Shown here: positions 35,306 through 45,018 of the stretch, in pieces
Layout: each line of letters opens with the position of its first letter
Numbering within the stretch: position 1 is the stretch's first letter
Source of the DNA: Acidobacteriota bacterium
GTDB lineage: Bacteria; Acidobacteriota; UBA890; WLXD01
NCBI GenBank assembly: GCA_012103255.1
Contig: WLXD01000005.1
Span: 62,001 to 126,000 of the forward strand
Direction of reading: 5' to 3'
DNA: 64,000 nt
Program-made: the position numbers and the translations under genes
Notes under the pieces: generated by a model
Seen by the model: only the letters and a program-made list of their open reading frames with translations
Databases searched by the model: none
What the model was told of the DNA's origin: nothing

Positions 35306-37789
35306 ATGACTCACCCCCGCAAGTTGACCGCGGATGCTCTGCGCAACAAGTGCGAGCCGTCCGATCTGGGTTTTGAGACCACAGCTGAACTCGAACCACT
35401 CAACGAGGTGATCGGGCAAGACCGCGCCGTTCGCGCAATCGAGTTCGGCGTCGATATCTCGAGTTCGGGATTCAACCTGTTTCTCGCAGGCGCTCCGGGG
35501 ACCGGTCGTAAGACGATCCTGCGACGAATCCTCGCGCGGACATCGGAGGGACGTCCGAACCCTCCGGACGTCGCCTACGTGCACAACTTCGCCGACCCGG
35601 ATTCGCCGCGCGTCCTCGTGATGCCCGCGGGTAAGGGTGCGCGATTGCGCGACGACCTTGCCGAGCTGGTCGAGGACCTGCAGGAGCTGATCCCGAAGGC
35701 GTTTGATGGCAAGGCCTACGAAGAGCAGCAGCGGTCGACTGGAGAGCAGTTTCAGGAGAAGAAGCAGGCTCTCCTGGATCAGCTAGAGAAGGAGGCGGGG
35801 GAGCGCGGCTTCCACATCAAGAGCACACCGATGGGCTTCCGCACGATTCCGGTGCGCGAGGACAACCCGCTCACGCAGGAGGAGTACCAGGAAATGCCGG
35901 AGGACGAGCGCACCGAGCTCGACTCCCGTATGGAGGAACTTCAAACCCACATTCGCGAGGTGATGTCCGAGGTCAAGGACGTGGACCACGCGCTGAAGGA
36001 AGAACTCAAGGACCTGAATCGTCAGGTTGCGATGAACGTCCTCGGCACGCTGATGCTCGACATCGGCCGCCGCTACCGTGACCTGGACGGGGTGGCTGAA
36101 CACCTGCGTCAGTTCGAGCAGGACGTGCTCGAGAACATCGATCAGTTCAAACCGCAGGATGAGCCGCAGCTGCCGATTCCTGGGCTGAAGATGCAGAAGC
36201 AGGAACCCGACCTGAACCGCTACCAGGTGAATCTGGTGGTCGACAACGGTGCCAATCACGGCGCGCCGGTCGTCATCGAGAATAATCCGACGTACGCGAA
36301 CCTGGTTGGCCAGGTTGAGCGTCGGGCGCAGTTTGGCGCGCTACTTACTGACTTCACGATGATCAGGGCGGGGTCGCTGGCGAAGGCCAATGGCGGCTAT
36401 CTGGTGTTGGACATCGAAGACGTCCTCCGCAGTCCCTTCTCGTATGAGGCGCTCAAACGATCGCTCGTGAACCGTGAAGTCCGGATCGAGGACAACGCCG
36501 AGAAATACGGCCTGATGTCGGCCGCGACCGTACGGCCGGAACCGATTCCGTTGAACGTGAAGGTGTGCCTGATCGGCAACCCGCGCTACTACCACCAGTT
36601 GTTTGCCTACGACGAGGTATTTCGCGAGATCTTCAAAGTGAAGGCTGACTTCGACTATCAGGTCGATCGCGACGAGTCGGCACTCAGCCAGTTTGGGCCC
36701 TTTGTGGCTCGGCTCGTGGAACGCGAAGACATGCCGCCGTTCAGCGCCGCCGGCGTGGCCGCAGTGATGGACGAGAGTTCGCGCTTCGTCGAGGACCAGC
36801 AGAAGCTGTCGCTGCGTTTCGGCGAGATCAACGATCTGATTCGTGAGGCGGCGTACTGGGCCAAGCAGGCCGAGTCTGAACTCGTCGAGGCCGAGCACGT
36901 CGAGCAGGCGATTCGAGAAGCCGAGTACCGCGCCTCGCTGGCCAAGGAACGTGTGCAGGAGCTGATCCAGCGCGAAGTGCTCATGGTCGACACCGAGGGC
37001 GACAAGGTGGGCCAGATCAAGGGGCTCGCCGTGCACATGCTGGGCGACTACCTGTTTGGTCGGCCCTCACGGATCACGTGCGCGGTCTTCCTGGGGCGTG
37101 AGGGCGTGGTGAATATCGAGCGCCGCGTTCGCATGTCGCACTCCACGCACGACAAGGGCGTGCTGATCCTGCAGGGCTTCCTCGGTAGCCGCTTCGCCCA
37201 GAAGCAGCCGCTCACGCTCACGGCATCGCTCACTTTCGAGCAGTCGTATGCCGAGATTGCGGGCGATTCGGCATCGAGTACCGAGCTGTACGTGCTGCTG
37301 TCCGCGCTCGCCGAGGTGCCCATCAAGCAGGGCCTTGCGGTGACCGGCTCGGTGAATCAGCGTGGCGAGGTGCAGGCAATCGGAGGCGTCAATCACAAGA
37401 TCGAAGGTTACTTCGAGATCTGCCAGCAGCGCGGGCTCACCGGTGAGCAGGGCGTCATGATTCCGACGGCCAACGTGCAGAACCTGATGCTGCGCCCGCA
37501 GGTTGTGGATGCGGTCGAGCGCGGGGACTTCCACATCTGGGCCATCGAGCACGTCGATGAGGGCATCGAGATTCTCACCGGGATCCCCGCGGGCGAGCCC
37601 GACGAGGATGGCGAGTGGCCGGAGGGAACGATCAACGCCATGGTGCGTGATCGACTGGCGCGGCTCGGCAAGCAGTTGATGACGTGGAGCAAGAGCACGC
37701 AGCAGCCGCAGCCGGAGATGGTGCAGCCGCACGAGATTGGGGATGAGCCGCCGTCGCCACCGAAACCTCCGGAGAAACCTCCGGAGTAG
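35306..37789 (+). CDS. LonB-like ATP-dependent protease (YcbZ type)
   Basis: 827 residues. N-terminal AAA+ part with Walker A GAPGTGRKT near residue 54, a long helical insertion (about 120-280) rich in Glu/Gln/Lys, and MIRAGSLAKANGGYLVLDIED with Walker B around 365. The C-terminal Lon protease domain has the catalytic serine in GDSASSTELYVLLSAL near 657 and the catalytic lysine in AIGGVNHKIEGYF near 695. This is the stand-alone YcbZ/LonH-like class, not classical Lon; there is no N-terminal Lon substrate domain. The ATG at 35306 is 12 bases after the small membrane protein. Confidence 0.92.
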   Translation: MTHPRKLTADALRNKCEPSDLGFETTAELEPLNEVIGQDRAVRAIEFGVDISSSGFNLFLAGAPGTGRKTILRRILARTSEGRPNPPDVAYVHNFADPDSPRVLVMPAGKGARLRDDLAELVEDLQELIPKAFDGKAYEEQQRSTGEQFQEKKQALLDQLEKEAGERGFHIKSTPMGFRTIPVREDNPLTQEEYQEMPEDERTELDSRMEELQTHIREVMSEVKDVDHALKEELKDLNRQVAMNVLGTLMLDIGRRYRDLDGVAEHLRQFEQDVLENIDQFKPQDEPQLPIPGLKMQKQEPDLNRYQVNLVVDNGANHGAPVVIENNPTYANLVGQVERRAQFGALLTDFTMIRAGSLAKANGGYLVLDIEDVLRSPFSYEALKRSLVNREVRIEDNAEKYGLMSAATVRPEPIPLNVKVCLIGNPRYYHQLFAYDEVFREIFKVKADFDYQVDRDESALSQFGPFVARLVEREDMPPFSAAGVAAVMDESSRFVEDQQKLSLRFGEINDLIREAAYWAKQAESELVEAEHVEQAIREAEYRASLAKERVQELIQREVLMVDTEGDKVGQIKGLAVHMLGDYLFGRPSRITCAVFLGREGVVNIERRVRMSHSTHDKGVLILQGFLGSRFAQKQPLTLTASLTFEQSYAEIAGDSASSTELYVLLSALAEVPIKQGLAVTGSVNQRGEVQAIGGVNHKIEGYFEICQQRGLTGEQGVMIPTANVQNLMLRPQVVDAVERGDFHIWAIEHVDEGIEILTGIPAGEPDEDGEWPEGTINAMVRDRLARLGKQLMTWSKSTQQPQPEMVQPHEIGDEPPSPPKPPEKPPE

Positions 37790-37790
37790 G

Positions 37791-38123
37791 TCAGGCTTCC
37801 TCCGCTTGTTCTTGAGTCTCGTCTTCCCAGTCGAGCGCCATGCCCGCCAGGTTGCGATCCGGCGTGGTCGCGGGCGCCGCGGTGGCGGCCTCGAGGTGCA
37901 GCTTTAGGCGACCGAGTTCGCGGTAGGGCAGTGCGTCCTCCGGCGGTGGCGTCGGGTTGCGGCCCAGAGTCACGTCGAGCGCCCGGAGTGCCTCGTGCAT
38001 GGCCCCGTCGAGTTGCTTCAGCGCGGCGTGTAGCCGCAGCAGTGCCGGGTCCGAAGGCGCGGTCTGCACCGCGCCTCGCTCGGGCCCTTTGCCTACGGAC
38101 GGTGGTTCGAGTGTGTTCGTCAT
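37791..38123 (-). CDS. Hypothetical protein, acidic C-terminus
   Basis: 110 residues from the ATG at 38123, preceded by GGAG at six bases. The centre is helical (LLRLHAALKQLDGAMHEALRALDVTLG), and the end is acidic (EDETQEQAEEA). No membrane segment, signal peptide or known motif. It is convergent with the protease gene, one base apart. I do not recognise it. Confidence 0.55.
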   Translation of the reverse strand: MTNTLEPPSVGKGPERGAVQTAPSDPALLRLHAALKQLDGAMHEALRALDVTLGRNPTPPPEDALPYRELGRLKLHLEAATAAPATTPDRNLAGMALDWEDETQEQAEEA

Positions 38124-38203
38124 GACGTGCTCCAAGCTCCACACATGTTAGGAATGTCGAGCCAGGCCACAAAGCCCAAACACACGATGACGAGTAACAA
38201 GAC

Positions 38204-39019
38204 ATGACCGAGTCCCAGAGTTCCAGGTCCCAGAGCTCCATTCGGGCCACTGTCTGTCAGCTACCTCCCGGTGGCCCCGACTTCGAGGCAGCGTGGCGCG
38301 GGCTCTGCAGTCACGTCGCCGACCAGGGAAGCGATCTCGTGCTCCTGCCGGAGATGCCTTTTCATGAGTGGCTGGCCAGGACCGCGGACGTGGACGCCGA
38401 GCGGTGGGGTGATGCCGTGGAGGCTCACGATCGTTGGCTCGCACGCCTCGGGGAACTCGGGGCGAGTGTGGTCGTGGGGTCGCGTCCGGTTGGCGATCGT
38501 GAGCGGCGCAACCGAGCGTTCGTGTGGACGCTCGCAGGGCCTCGGGATCTACACGACAAGGTTTACTTGCCGAACGAAGATGGCTTCTGGGAAGCGACGT
38601 GGTACGACCGCGGCGAGCCTGCCTACGAGGTCACGACCGTGTCGATCGGAGGCAGGGAGCTTCAGTTCGGCGTGCTCCTTTGCACCGAACTGTGGTTTCT
38701 CGAGCACGCCCGCGCTTACGGCCGTGGGGGAGCGCAGCTTCTCTTGGTTCCGCGCGCTACTCCTCGGTCGACTCTGCAGAAGTGGATCGTCGGAGGTAAG
38801 GCCGCGGCCGTGGTTTCAGGCGCCTACACGCTATCTGCCTCGTGCGCGGAACCAGGCAGTGGCGAACTCGATCTTGGAGGCGGATCGCTGGCCGTCAATC
38901 CCGATGGCGAACTGCTCGGCGCGACGTCTGAGAGCGAGCCCTGGATCACGATAGAGATCGATCTCGAGGCCGCGAATCGTGCCAAGGAAACGTACCCGCG
39001 TTACGTACCTGAAGCGTGA
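38204..39019 (+). CDS. Nitrilase-superfamily amidohydrolase
   Basis: 271 residues of the carbon-nitrogen hydrolase fold. The catalytic triad is visible: Glu in LLPEMPFHEW near residue 50, Lys in LHDKVYLPNEDGFW near 118, and Cys in GVLLCTELWFLEHAR near 160. It hydrolyses a carbon-nitrogen bond in an amide or nitrile; the substrate is not evident, as no ligand-specific partner is adjacent. It ends 48 bases before the tRNA-Lys gene, whose promoter lies between. Confidence 0.9.
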   Translation: MTESQSSRSQSSIRATVCQLPPGGPDFEAAWRGLCSHVADQGSDLVLLPEMPFHEWLARTADVDAERWGDAVEAHDRWLARLGELGASVVVGSRPVGDRERRNRAFVWTLAGPRDLHDKVYLPNEDGFWEATWYDRGEPAYEVTTVSIGGRELQFGVLLCTELWFLEHARAYGRGGAQLLLVPRATPRSTLQKWIVGGKAAAVVSGAYTLSASCAEPGSGELDLGGGSLAVNPDGELLGATSESEPWITIEIDLEAANRAKETYPRYVPEA

Positions 39020-39032
39020 CGTTTGAAACGCG

Positions 39033-39061
39033 TTGCCGGCGAGCACGGCGCACGATATTCT
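39033..39061 (+). promoter_or_regulatory. Promoter of the tRNA-Lys/tRNA-Glu pair
   Basis: TTGCCG (39033-39038), 17-base spacer, TATTCT (39056-39061), ending six bases before the mature tRNA-Lys 5' end. Confidence 0.6.
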
Positions 39062-39067
39062 TCGTCC

Positions 39068-39140
39068 GGGCCGTTAGCTCAGTTGGCAGAGCACCGGCCT
39101 TTTAAGCCGGGTGTCCAGGGTTCGATCCCCTGACGGCCCA
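39068..39140 (+). tRNA. tRNA-Lys (UUU)
   Basis: 73 bases without encoded CCA. Acceptor GGGCCGT pairs with ACGGCCC, D-arm TAGCTCAGTTGGCAGAGCA, anticodon stem CCGGC/GCCGG with loop CTTTTAA giving anticodon UUU, and T-arm CCAGGGTTCGATCCCCTG. Every arm folds canonically. Confidence 0.97.
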
Positions 39141-39192
39141 TGTCCGCACTCGGCGTTTTAAGAAGACAGCTCTGCCGCTCGGAATTTCCGGG

Positions 39193-39267
<75 letters not shown>

Positions 39268-39278
39268 CTCGCACAGGA

Positions 39279-39307
39279 GCCGGACCGTCTCGCACGGTCC
39301 GGCTTTT
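39279..39307 (+). terminator. Rho-independent terminator after tRNA-Glu
   Basis: Perfect 10-bp stem GCCGGACCGT / ACGGTCCGGC with loop CTCGC, followed by TTTT. The 199 bases from here to gcvP show no riboswitch fold I can support. Confidence 0.92.
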
Positions 39308-39506
39308 GTCGTTGTTGGGCGAGCGTTGAGGGGACTCGGCGGCTTGGCGACTGGTGCTCGCGAATCTAAACTGGCGGCAGGCAGTCACCGTCGCTTCGAT
39401 TTTCAGCGCGATCGCCGCCTAGATTTTTCGCTCCGAGCGCTACGTGCGATGGGGCGCCCGGCCCGACTTGTCGGCCGGCTCCAATGAGTTGTCAGGGAGT
39501 CTACGG

Positions 39507-42404
39507 ATGTCCGTTACCGATAAGCCGATCCGCGACCTCGAGATGGGGGACGACTTCGTTTCCCGCCACATCGGTCCGCGTGAGTCGGACTGCGAAACGA
39601 TGCTCGAGCAGGTGGGTGCCTCCTCGCTCACCGATCTGGTCGATCAGACGTTGCCAGGCAGCATCCGTTCTGCTGAGACCTTCATGGGGCGCGAGGCGCT
39701 GAGCGAGCGCGAGGCGCTCTCAGTACTGCGTTCGATGGCGTCGAAGAACGAGTTGAAGAAGTCGCTCATCGGGATGGGCTACTACGACACCGTGACGCCG
39801 CCCGTGATCCTTCGCAACGTGCTGGAGAACCCGGGTTGGTACACCGCGTACACGCCTTATCAGGCCGAGGTGAGCCAGGGCAGGATGGAGGCGTTGCTCA
39901 ACTATCAGCAGATGGTGATGGACCTCACCGGCATGGATCTCGCCAACGCGTCCCTGCTCGATGAGGCAACGGCCGCGGCTGAGGCGTTGACGCTTTCTCG
40001 ACGGGTCTCGAAGGCATCGGGCCAGGCGTACTTCGTAGATGCTGACTGCCACCCGCAGACCTTGGCGGTGGTGCAGACCCGGGCTGAGCCTCTCGGAATC
40101 GAAGTCATCGTCGGCGATCCCGCCACGGACCTCGATGCGGAGAAAGTGTTCGGAGTCCTCGTGCAGTATCCGGGCTCGAGCGGCGAGGTTCGTGACCCAC
40201 GAGCCGTGATCGAGAAGGTGCACGCGGTTGGCGGAATTGTGACCGTTGCAAGTGACTTGCTGGCTCTATGTCTGCTCGCGTCGCCCGGATCGATGGGAGC
40301 GGATGTGGTTCTCGGTAGCGCACAGCGTTTCGGCGTGCCGATGGGCTACGGCGGGCCGCACGCGGCGTTCTTTGCGACTCGCGACGCCTACAAGCGCCAG
40401 ACACCCGGTCGGATCATCGGCGTTTCAGTGGATGCTGATGGCAACTCGGCGCTGCGCATGGCGTTGCAGACCCGCGAGCAGCACATCCGGCGTGAGAAGG
40501 CCACGTCGAATATCTGCACGGCACAGGTGTTGTTGGCGGTGATCGCTGGCTGCTACGCCGTCTACCACGGCCCTGATCGGCTGCGGACGATCGCGGCTCG
40601 CGTCCACCGGATCGCGCGCGTCTGCGCCGCCGGCCTCCGCGCGGCCGGTTTCGAGGTTGTGACCGAGAGCTTCTTCGACACGTTGACCGTGCGCGTACCC
40701 GGCGAGGCTGATGCGGTGGTCGAGCGTGCCCTGGTGGCCGGATTCAACTTGCGTCAGGTGGATGAGGACCACGTCGGTTTGAGTTTCGATGAGACGAGCA
40801 CCGCTGCCGACGTCGCTGCGGTGCTTGCGGCGTTGGCTTCCGAGGCACCGCTCGCGTCGATCGACGACCTTGATGCCTCGGTCGGCTCCGTGCTGTCGTC
40901 TGGCGTGCAGCGCGAAGACGACTTCATGACCCATCCGGTATTTCACGCGCACCACTCCGAAACGGAGATGCTGCGCTATCTGCGTCAGCTGGCCGCCAAG
41001 GACATCGCGCTCGACCGTTCGATGATTCCGCTCGGCTCATGCACGATGAAACTCAACGCCACGACGGAGATGATTCCGGTGACCTGGCCGGAGTTCGGTG
41101 GGATGCACCCCTTCGTTCCCGTGTCGCAGGCAGCCGGCTACCGCGAGCTGACCTCGGACCTCGAGGCGATGCTGTGTGAGATCACCGGCTTCGACGCGGT
41201 CTCGCTGCAGCCGAATGCGGGTTCGCAGGGCGAGTACGCCGGGTTGCTTTGCATCCGGCGGTATCACCAGTCGCGTGGCGACGAGGGGCGCGACGTGTGC
41301 CTGATTCCTGTGTCAGCGCACGGCACGAACCCGGCAAGCGCGACGATGGCCGGGATGCGCGTTGTGCTCGTCGCCTGCGATGACGAGGGTAATGTCGATC
41401 TTGATGACCTGCGGGCAAGAGCGTCCGAGCATGCCGAGAGCCTGGGCGCTTTGATGATCACGTACCCGTCGACTCACGGCGTTTTCGAGGAGGCGTTCGT
41501 TGAGATCTGCGAGGTCGTGCACGAGCATGGCGGCCAGGTCTACATGGACGGAGCCAATCTGAACGCGATGGTCGGACTCTGCGAGCCGGGCAAGATCGGC
41601 GCCGACGTCGCGCACCTGAACCTTCACAAGACGTTCTGCATTCCGCACGGCGGCGGTGGCCCCGGTGTGGGGCCGATCGGCGTCGGGTCGCACCTGGCAC
41701 CGTTCCTGCCCGACCATCCGGTCGTCGCCGGCGTGAACCCGGTGGCGGCGGAAGACGGCACGATCGGTGCCGTGGCCGCGGCCCCATGGGGCTCGGCGAG
41801 CATCCTGCCGATCTCCTGGGCGTACATCGCGATGATGGGCTCACCCGGGCTCGAGCACGCCACCGGTGTGGCGATTCTGAGCGCTAACTACATCGCCAAG
41901 CGTTTGTCGCCGCACTATCCGGTGCTCTATACGGGTGCCAACGATCGTGTGGCGCACGAGTGCATCATCGATCTCCGCCCGATCAAGGACGAGTGTGGGA
42001 TCTCCGTCGACGATGTTGCCAAGCGTCTGGCCGACTACGGTTTCCACGCTCCGACCATGTCGTTCCCGGTCGCGGGCACACTCATGATCGAACCGACCGA
42101 GAGCGAGCCGAAGGCTGAACTCGACCGATTCTGCGACGCCATGATCTCGATTCGCGCGGAGATCGCCGAAGTCGAGTCAGGCGCTGCGGATCCGAAAATC
42201 AACGTGCTCACCATGTCGCCGCATTCGCATCGGCTGGCTGCAACTGAGGAATGGGAGCGCCCGTACTCGCGGCAGCGCGCGCTGTTCCCGGCAGGTACCG
42301 CAGACAAGTACTGGCCACCGGTTGGCCGCGTGGACAACGTCTACGGCGACCGCAACCTTACGTGCTCCTGTCCGCCGATCGAGGCCTACGCCGAAGCCGA
42401 GTGA
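39507..42404 (+). CDS. gcvP: Glycine dehydrogenase (decarboxylating), P protein
   Basis: Single-chain P protein of 965 residues. It decarboxylates glycine with PLP and loads the aminomethyl group on lipoyl-GcvH. N-terminal landmarks: [12 protein letters not shown] near 13 and [15 protein letters not shown] near 120. The PLP lysine lies in [17 protein letters not shown] near residue 708, and SQGEYAGL with [12 protein letters not shown] occurs earlier in the second half. The ATG at 39507 has AGGGAG eight bases upstream. The genes for GcvT and GcvH are not in this window. Confidence 0.96.
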   Translation: MSVTDKPIRDLEMGDDFVSRHIGPRESDCETMLEQVGASSLTDLVDQTLPGSIRSAETFMGREALSEREALSVLRSMASKNELKKSLIGMGYYDTVTPPVILRNVLENPGWYTAYTPYQAEVSQGRMEALLNYQQMVMDLTGMDLANASLLDEATAAAEALTLSRRVSKASGQAYFVDADCHPQTLAVVQTRAEPLGIEVIVGDPATDLDAEKVFGVLVQYPGSSGEVRDPRAVIEKVHAVGGIVTVASDLLALCLLASPGSMGADVVLGSAQRFGVPMGYGGPHAAFFATRDAYKRQTPGRIIGVSVDADGNSALRMALQTREQHIRREKATSNICTAQVLLAVIAGCYAVYHGPDRLRTIAARVHRIARVCAAGLRAAGFEVVTESFFDTLTVRVPGEADAVVERALVAGFNLRQVDEDHVGLSFDETSTAADVAAVLAALASEAPLASIDDLDASVGSVLSSGVQREDDFMTHPVFHAHHSETEMLRYLRQLAAKDIALDRSMIPLGSCTMKLNATTEMIPVTWPEFGGMHPFVPVSQAAGYRELTSDLEAMLCEITGFDAVSLQPNAGSQGEYAGLLCIRRYHQSRGDEGRDVCLIPVSAHGTNPASATMAGMRVVLVACDDEGNVDLDDLRARASEHAESLGALMITYPSTHGVFEEAFVEICEVVHEHGGQVYMDGANLNAMVGLCEPGKIGADVAHLNLHKTFCIPHGGGGPGVGPIGVGSHLAPFLPDHPVVAGVNPVAAEDGTIGAVAAAPWGSASILPISWAYIAMMGSPGLEHATGVAILSANYIAKRLSPHYPVLYTGANDRVAHECIIDLRPIKDECGISVDDVAKRLADYGFHAPTMSFPVAGTLMIEPTESEPKAELDRFCDAMISIRAEIAEVESGAADPKINVLTMSPHSHRLAATEEWERPYSRQRALFPAGTADKYWPPVGRVDNVYGDRNLTCSCPPIEAYAEAE

Positions 42405-42423
42405 CGCAGGGCCGGTAGGGGCT

Positions 42424-42975
42424 CTAGAGGACCACGCACTCCATGTCGGTCGGTAGATCGAGCGCGGCCGCCAGATTGCCCAGGTAAGTCTGCATCGAAC
42501 TCGTGTAGCCGAAGACATAGCGGCCAAGTACGCGGAAGAGAGGGCTGTACACCGAGCCGCGCTCGGTGACTTCAATGCGGACGTAACCCTCGGCGTGGTC
42601 GAGGTCGAACTCCCAGGCCCCGTCGTAGGGCATTCCCTGAGTCAGGATTGTTGAGGCGGCCCGTTGCGGTGCCTCGATCAGGTCGAGTCCGTACTCAACC
42701 GCGCCCTGGTCTCCGACCTCGACAAAGCGGACATCGTGGCCGCGTGGATCCTCGGCGATGCGTATCTCCCGGACGTCGACGCGCCAATCCGGATAGGCGG
42801 CGGGATTCGCGACGAGCTCCCACGCGTCGCCGCGCTCCGATTCACCACCCGCCAGGAGAGCGACGCACGTGGCGACGTGATCCTGAGGCATGGCTAGGCC
42901 GATAAGCCACAGCGCCGCGCCGATCCCGACCAGGCCGAGTAGCGCCGCGCCGCCGATTTTCCATATCTTCGTCAT
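42424..42975 (-). CDS. SRPBCC-like protein with N-terminal membrane anchor
   Basis: 183 residues. A membrane helix at about 8-28 (GGAALLGLVGIGAALWLIGLA) is followed by a domain whose WELVANPAAYPDWRVDVREI and RIEVTERGSVYSPLFRVLGRYVFG pattern resembles the START/polyketide-cyclase-like (SRPBCC) fold, which binds hydrophobic ligands. The ligand is unknown. It is convergent with gcvP and divergent from the HTH gene at 43097. Confidence 0.7.
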   Translation of the reverse strand: MTKIWKIGGAALLGLVGIGAALWLIGLAMPQDHVATCVALLAGGESERGDAWELVANPAAYPDWRVDVREIRIAEDPRGHDVRFVEVGDQGAVEYGLDLIEAPQRAASTILTQGMPYDGAWEFDLDHAEGYVRIEVTERGSVYSPLFRVLGRYVFGYTSSMQTYLGNLAAALDLPTDMECVVL

Positions 42976-43096
42976 GACTGGTCTCCACGCGGGCCGTTAG
43001 CCCCTGATGGGGGCAACTGTAGGGCAATCAGCCGGTTGCGACGGACGCGGGTTGTACAACGGCCGCGAATCAGCCATGCTCCGCGCCGGAGTCCCC

Positions 43097-43360
43097 ATGT
43101 CGAGTTCCCCCGTGCCAGGCATGACCGGATCAGAGGTTCGCGCTTTGCGCGGCGGCCGGACAGGTGCGGTCTTCGGTCAGGACGTCCGCGAGGAGCTCGC
43201 TGGCCTGCTTGCCGTTCCCGTCGAGGCCATACCGAGCGTGAGCTACACGCAGGTTTCGCGCTGGGAGAAGCGCGGGCTCGACCCCGACACGGGCAAGATC
43301 ACAACGCTGGTCTACCTCGCTGCGTTGCGCCGCATGGATGCGGCACCGCCGCGCGCCTAG
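43097..43360 (+). CDS. Small XRE-like helix-turn-helix protein
   Basis: 87 residues. MTGSEVRALRGG at about residue 9 and SYTQVSRWEKRGLDPDTG near 50 are the first helix and recognition helix of a Cro/C1-type fold. Between them the usual QxELAxxLGVS helix is spread over a longer, divergent stretch (REELAGLLAVPVEAIPSV). The ATG at 43097 follows CGGAG by six bases. It is probably a DNA-binding regulator; the target is unknown. The stop overlaps the end of purA on the other strand. Confidence 0.7.
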   Translation: MSSSPVPGMTGSEVRALRGGRTGAVFGQDVREELAGLLAVPVEAIPSVSYTQVSRWEKRGLDPDTGKITTLVYLAALRRMDAAPPRA

Positions 43361-44661
43361 GGAACCAGATCGTCGAGCGGCCCGCCCGGTAGCTGCACGA
43401 TGGCCTCGCGCTCCGCACCGTTGGACGCCATGCCCACGGAGCAACCGGACACTTCCTCGATGCGGCGCAGGTATGCCTTGGCTTCCTCCGGGAACTCGTC
43501 GATGGTCCGAGCGCCGATCACCGATCCCTTCCATCCTGGACAATCCTCGTAGATCGGCACGATCTCCTTCGCGCTCGTCAAGTTGGCAGGCATTTCCTCG
43601 TGGCGGACGCCGTCCACCTCGTAGGCAACGCAGATCCGCAACGGATCGATGCCATCGAGAACGTCGAGCTTCGTGACCACGAAGACGTCACAGCCATTGA
43701 CCCGCACGGCGTACCGCGCAGCGACTGCGTCGAACCATCCGCATCGTCGCGGGCGTCCCGTAGTGGCGCCATATTCCTGCCCGACATCGCGCAGCTTCTG
43801 ACCGATCTCGTCGTCCAGTTGCGTGGGCATGGGGCCTGAGCCCACTCGCGTCGTATAGGCCTTCGTGACACCAAGGACACCGTCTACCCGGTTCGGGCCA
43901 ACGCCGAGTCCTGAACTCACGCCGCCCGAGGTGGCGTTGGAGGACGTGACGAACGGGTAGGTTCCGTGATCGACGTCGAGATGCGTGCCCTGCGCGCCCT
44001 CGAACAGAACGTTGCGTCCGGCACGGATCGCCGTGTCGAGTCGCAACGAGGTGTCAGCCAGGTAGGGCTTCAGTCGCTCGCCCCAGTGGGCGTACTGCTC
44101 GACGATCTCGTCGGCCACGAAGGGCTCGCGATCGTAGAGGTGCCGCATGAGGTCGTTGACCACGTCGAGATTCGAGGCGATCTTCGCGGCCAAGACGTCG
44201 CGGTCGATGCAGTCGATCGCTCGGATGCCGGAGCGCCCCATCTTGTCCTGGTAGGCCGGGCCGATGCCACGGCTGGTCGTGCCGATGGCGTCTTTCCCGC
44301 GGCGCTTCTCGCTACCCAGTTCGATGCCGTGGTGGTAGGGAAGGATCAGATGCGCGCGATCGGACACCCAGAGCCGCCCCAGAGTTTCGACACCCTGTTC
44401 CTGGAGACGATCGATCTCCTTGAAAAGCGCCTCGGGGTCTACGACGACCCCGTTCCCGATCACGCATTCCTTGCCGGGGCGCAGAATGCCGGACGGCACC
44501 AGGTGCAACACCTGTTTGACGCCGTCGTGGATCACCGTATGGCCGGCGTTGTTGCCGCCCTGGTAGCGCGCGATCACGTCGAAACGTTCGGCTAGCCAGT
44601 CGACGATCTTGCCTTTGCCTTCGTCGCCCCATTGGGTACCGACAAGCGCAACATTGGGCAT
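43357..44661 (-). CDS. purA: Adenylosuccinate synthetase
   Basis: 434-residue GTP-dependent enzyme joining IMP and aspartate on the way to AMP. Signatures: GTQWGDEGKGKIVDWLAERFDVIARYQGGNNAGHT at the N-terminus (GDEGKGK P-loop), GTTSRGIGPAYQDKMGRSG near 130, LFEGAQGTHLDVDHGTYPFVTSSN near 220 and [14 protein letters not shown] near 295. The first methionine of the conserved block (44661) gives normal length; the longer upstream frame is not supported. Confidence 0.97.
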   Translation of the reverse strand: MPNVALVGTQWGDEGKGKIVDWLAERFDVIARYQGGNNAGHTVIHDGVKQVLHLVPSGILRPGKECVIGNGVVVDPEALFKEIDRLQEQGVETLGRLWVSDRAHLILPYHHGIELGSEKRRGKDAIGTTSRGIGPAYQDKMGRSGIRAIDCIDRDVLAAKIASNLDVVNDLMRHLYDREPFVADEIVEQYAHWGERLKPYLADTSLRLDTAIRAGRNVLFEGAQGTHLDVDHGTYPFVTSSNATSGGVSSGLGVGPNRVDGVLGVTKAYTTRVGSGPMPTQLDDEIGQKLRDVGQEYGATTGRPRRCGWFDAVAARYAVRVNGCDVFVVTKLDVLDGIDPLRICVAYEVDGVRHEEMPANLTSAKEIVPIYEDCPGWKGSVIGARTIDEFPEEAKAYLRRIEEVSGCSVGMASNGAEREAIVQLPGGPLDDLVP

Positions 44662-44788
44662 CGAAGCGAGACTCCGGTGGCGCACACGAAACGCACGAAC
44701 GGCGTCGGTGCGGGAGAGAAAAGACGGGCAGATCGTAGCAACCGGCTGCAGGGCCGACAAGCGACTGATGTGCTAACTTGCCGCCCCG

Positions 44789-44995
44789 ATGGACTTTGAC
44801 GTCAGGTTGTTGGCAGTGGTGCTCGGGCTCGTCCTGATTATCGAAGGGCTGCCGTATCTTCTTGTTTCCAGAACGTATCCGTTCCGTACTCGAGCAACTC
44901 GAAGAGCTCGGTCCCGGTCGCTTGCGGATCATGGTTTTGCATTGATGGCTGGTGGCGTGATGCTGCTGATCATCGGCCGCTGGGTGCTGCAGTAG
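44789..44995 (+). CDS. DUF2065-family membrane protein with two compensating frameshifts
   Basis: 68 residues. The start (VVLGLVLIIEGLPYLL) and end (LMAGGVMLLIIGRWVL) are the two membrane helices of DUF2065 (YjeT-like) proteins. Between them the frame reads an arginine-rich stretch unlike the family. In the +1 frame the same bases give LFPERIRSVLEQLEELGPGR followed by LRIMVL, the expected family loop. So an extra base near 44859-44864 and a missing base near 44934-44941 appear to have shifted about 25 codons while the frame stays open. Either sequencing errors or a real double mutation. Confidence 0.75.
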   Translation: MDFDVRLLAVVLGLVLIIEGLPYLLVSRTYPFRTRATRRARSRSLADHGFALMAGGVMLLIIGRWVLQ

Positions 44996-45018
44996 CTCAG
45001 CGCATAGGGTCGACGCAC

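Noticed and set aside
39308-39506. Possible glycine riboswitch before gcvP
   Set aside because: The region lacks the conserved glycine-aptamer core and paired GA-rich elements; I could not build the fold.
44789-44995. Programmed ribosomal frameshifting in the DUF2065 gene
   Set aside because: Two opposite shifts would be needed within 80 bases and there is no slippery heptamer; sequence error or compensating mutations explain it better.
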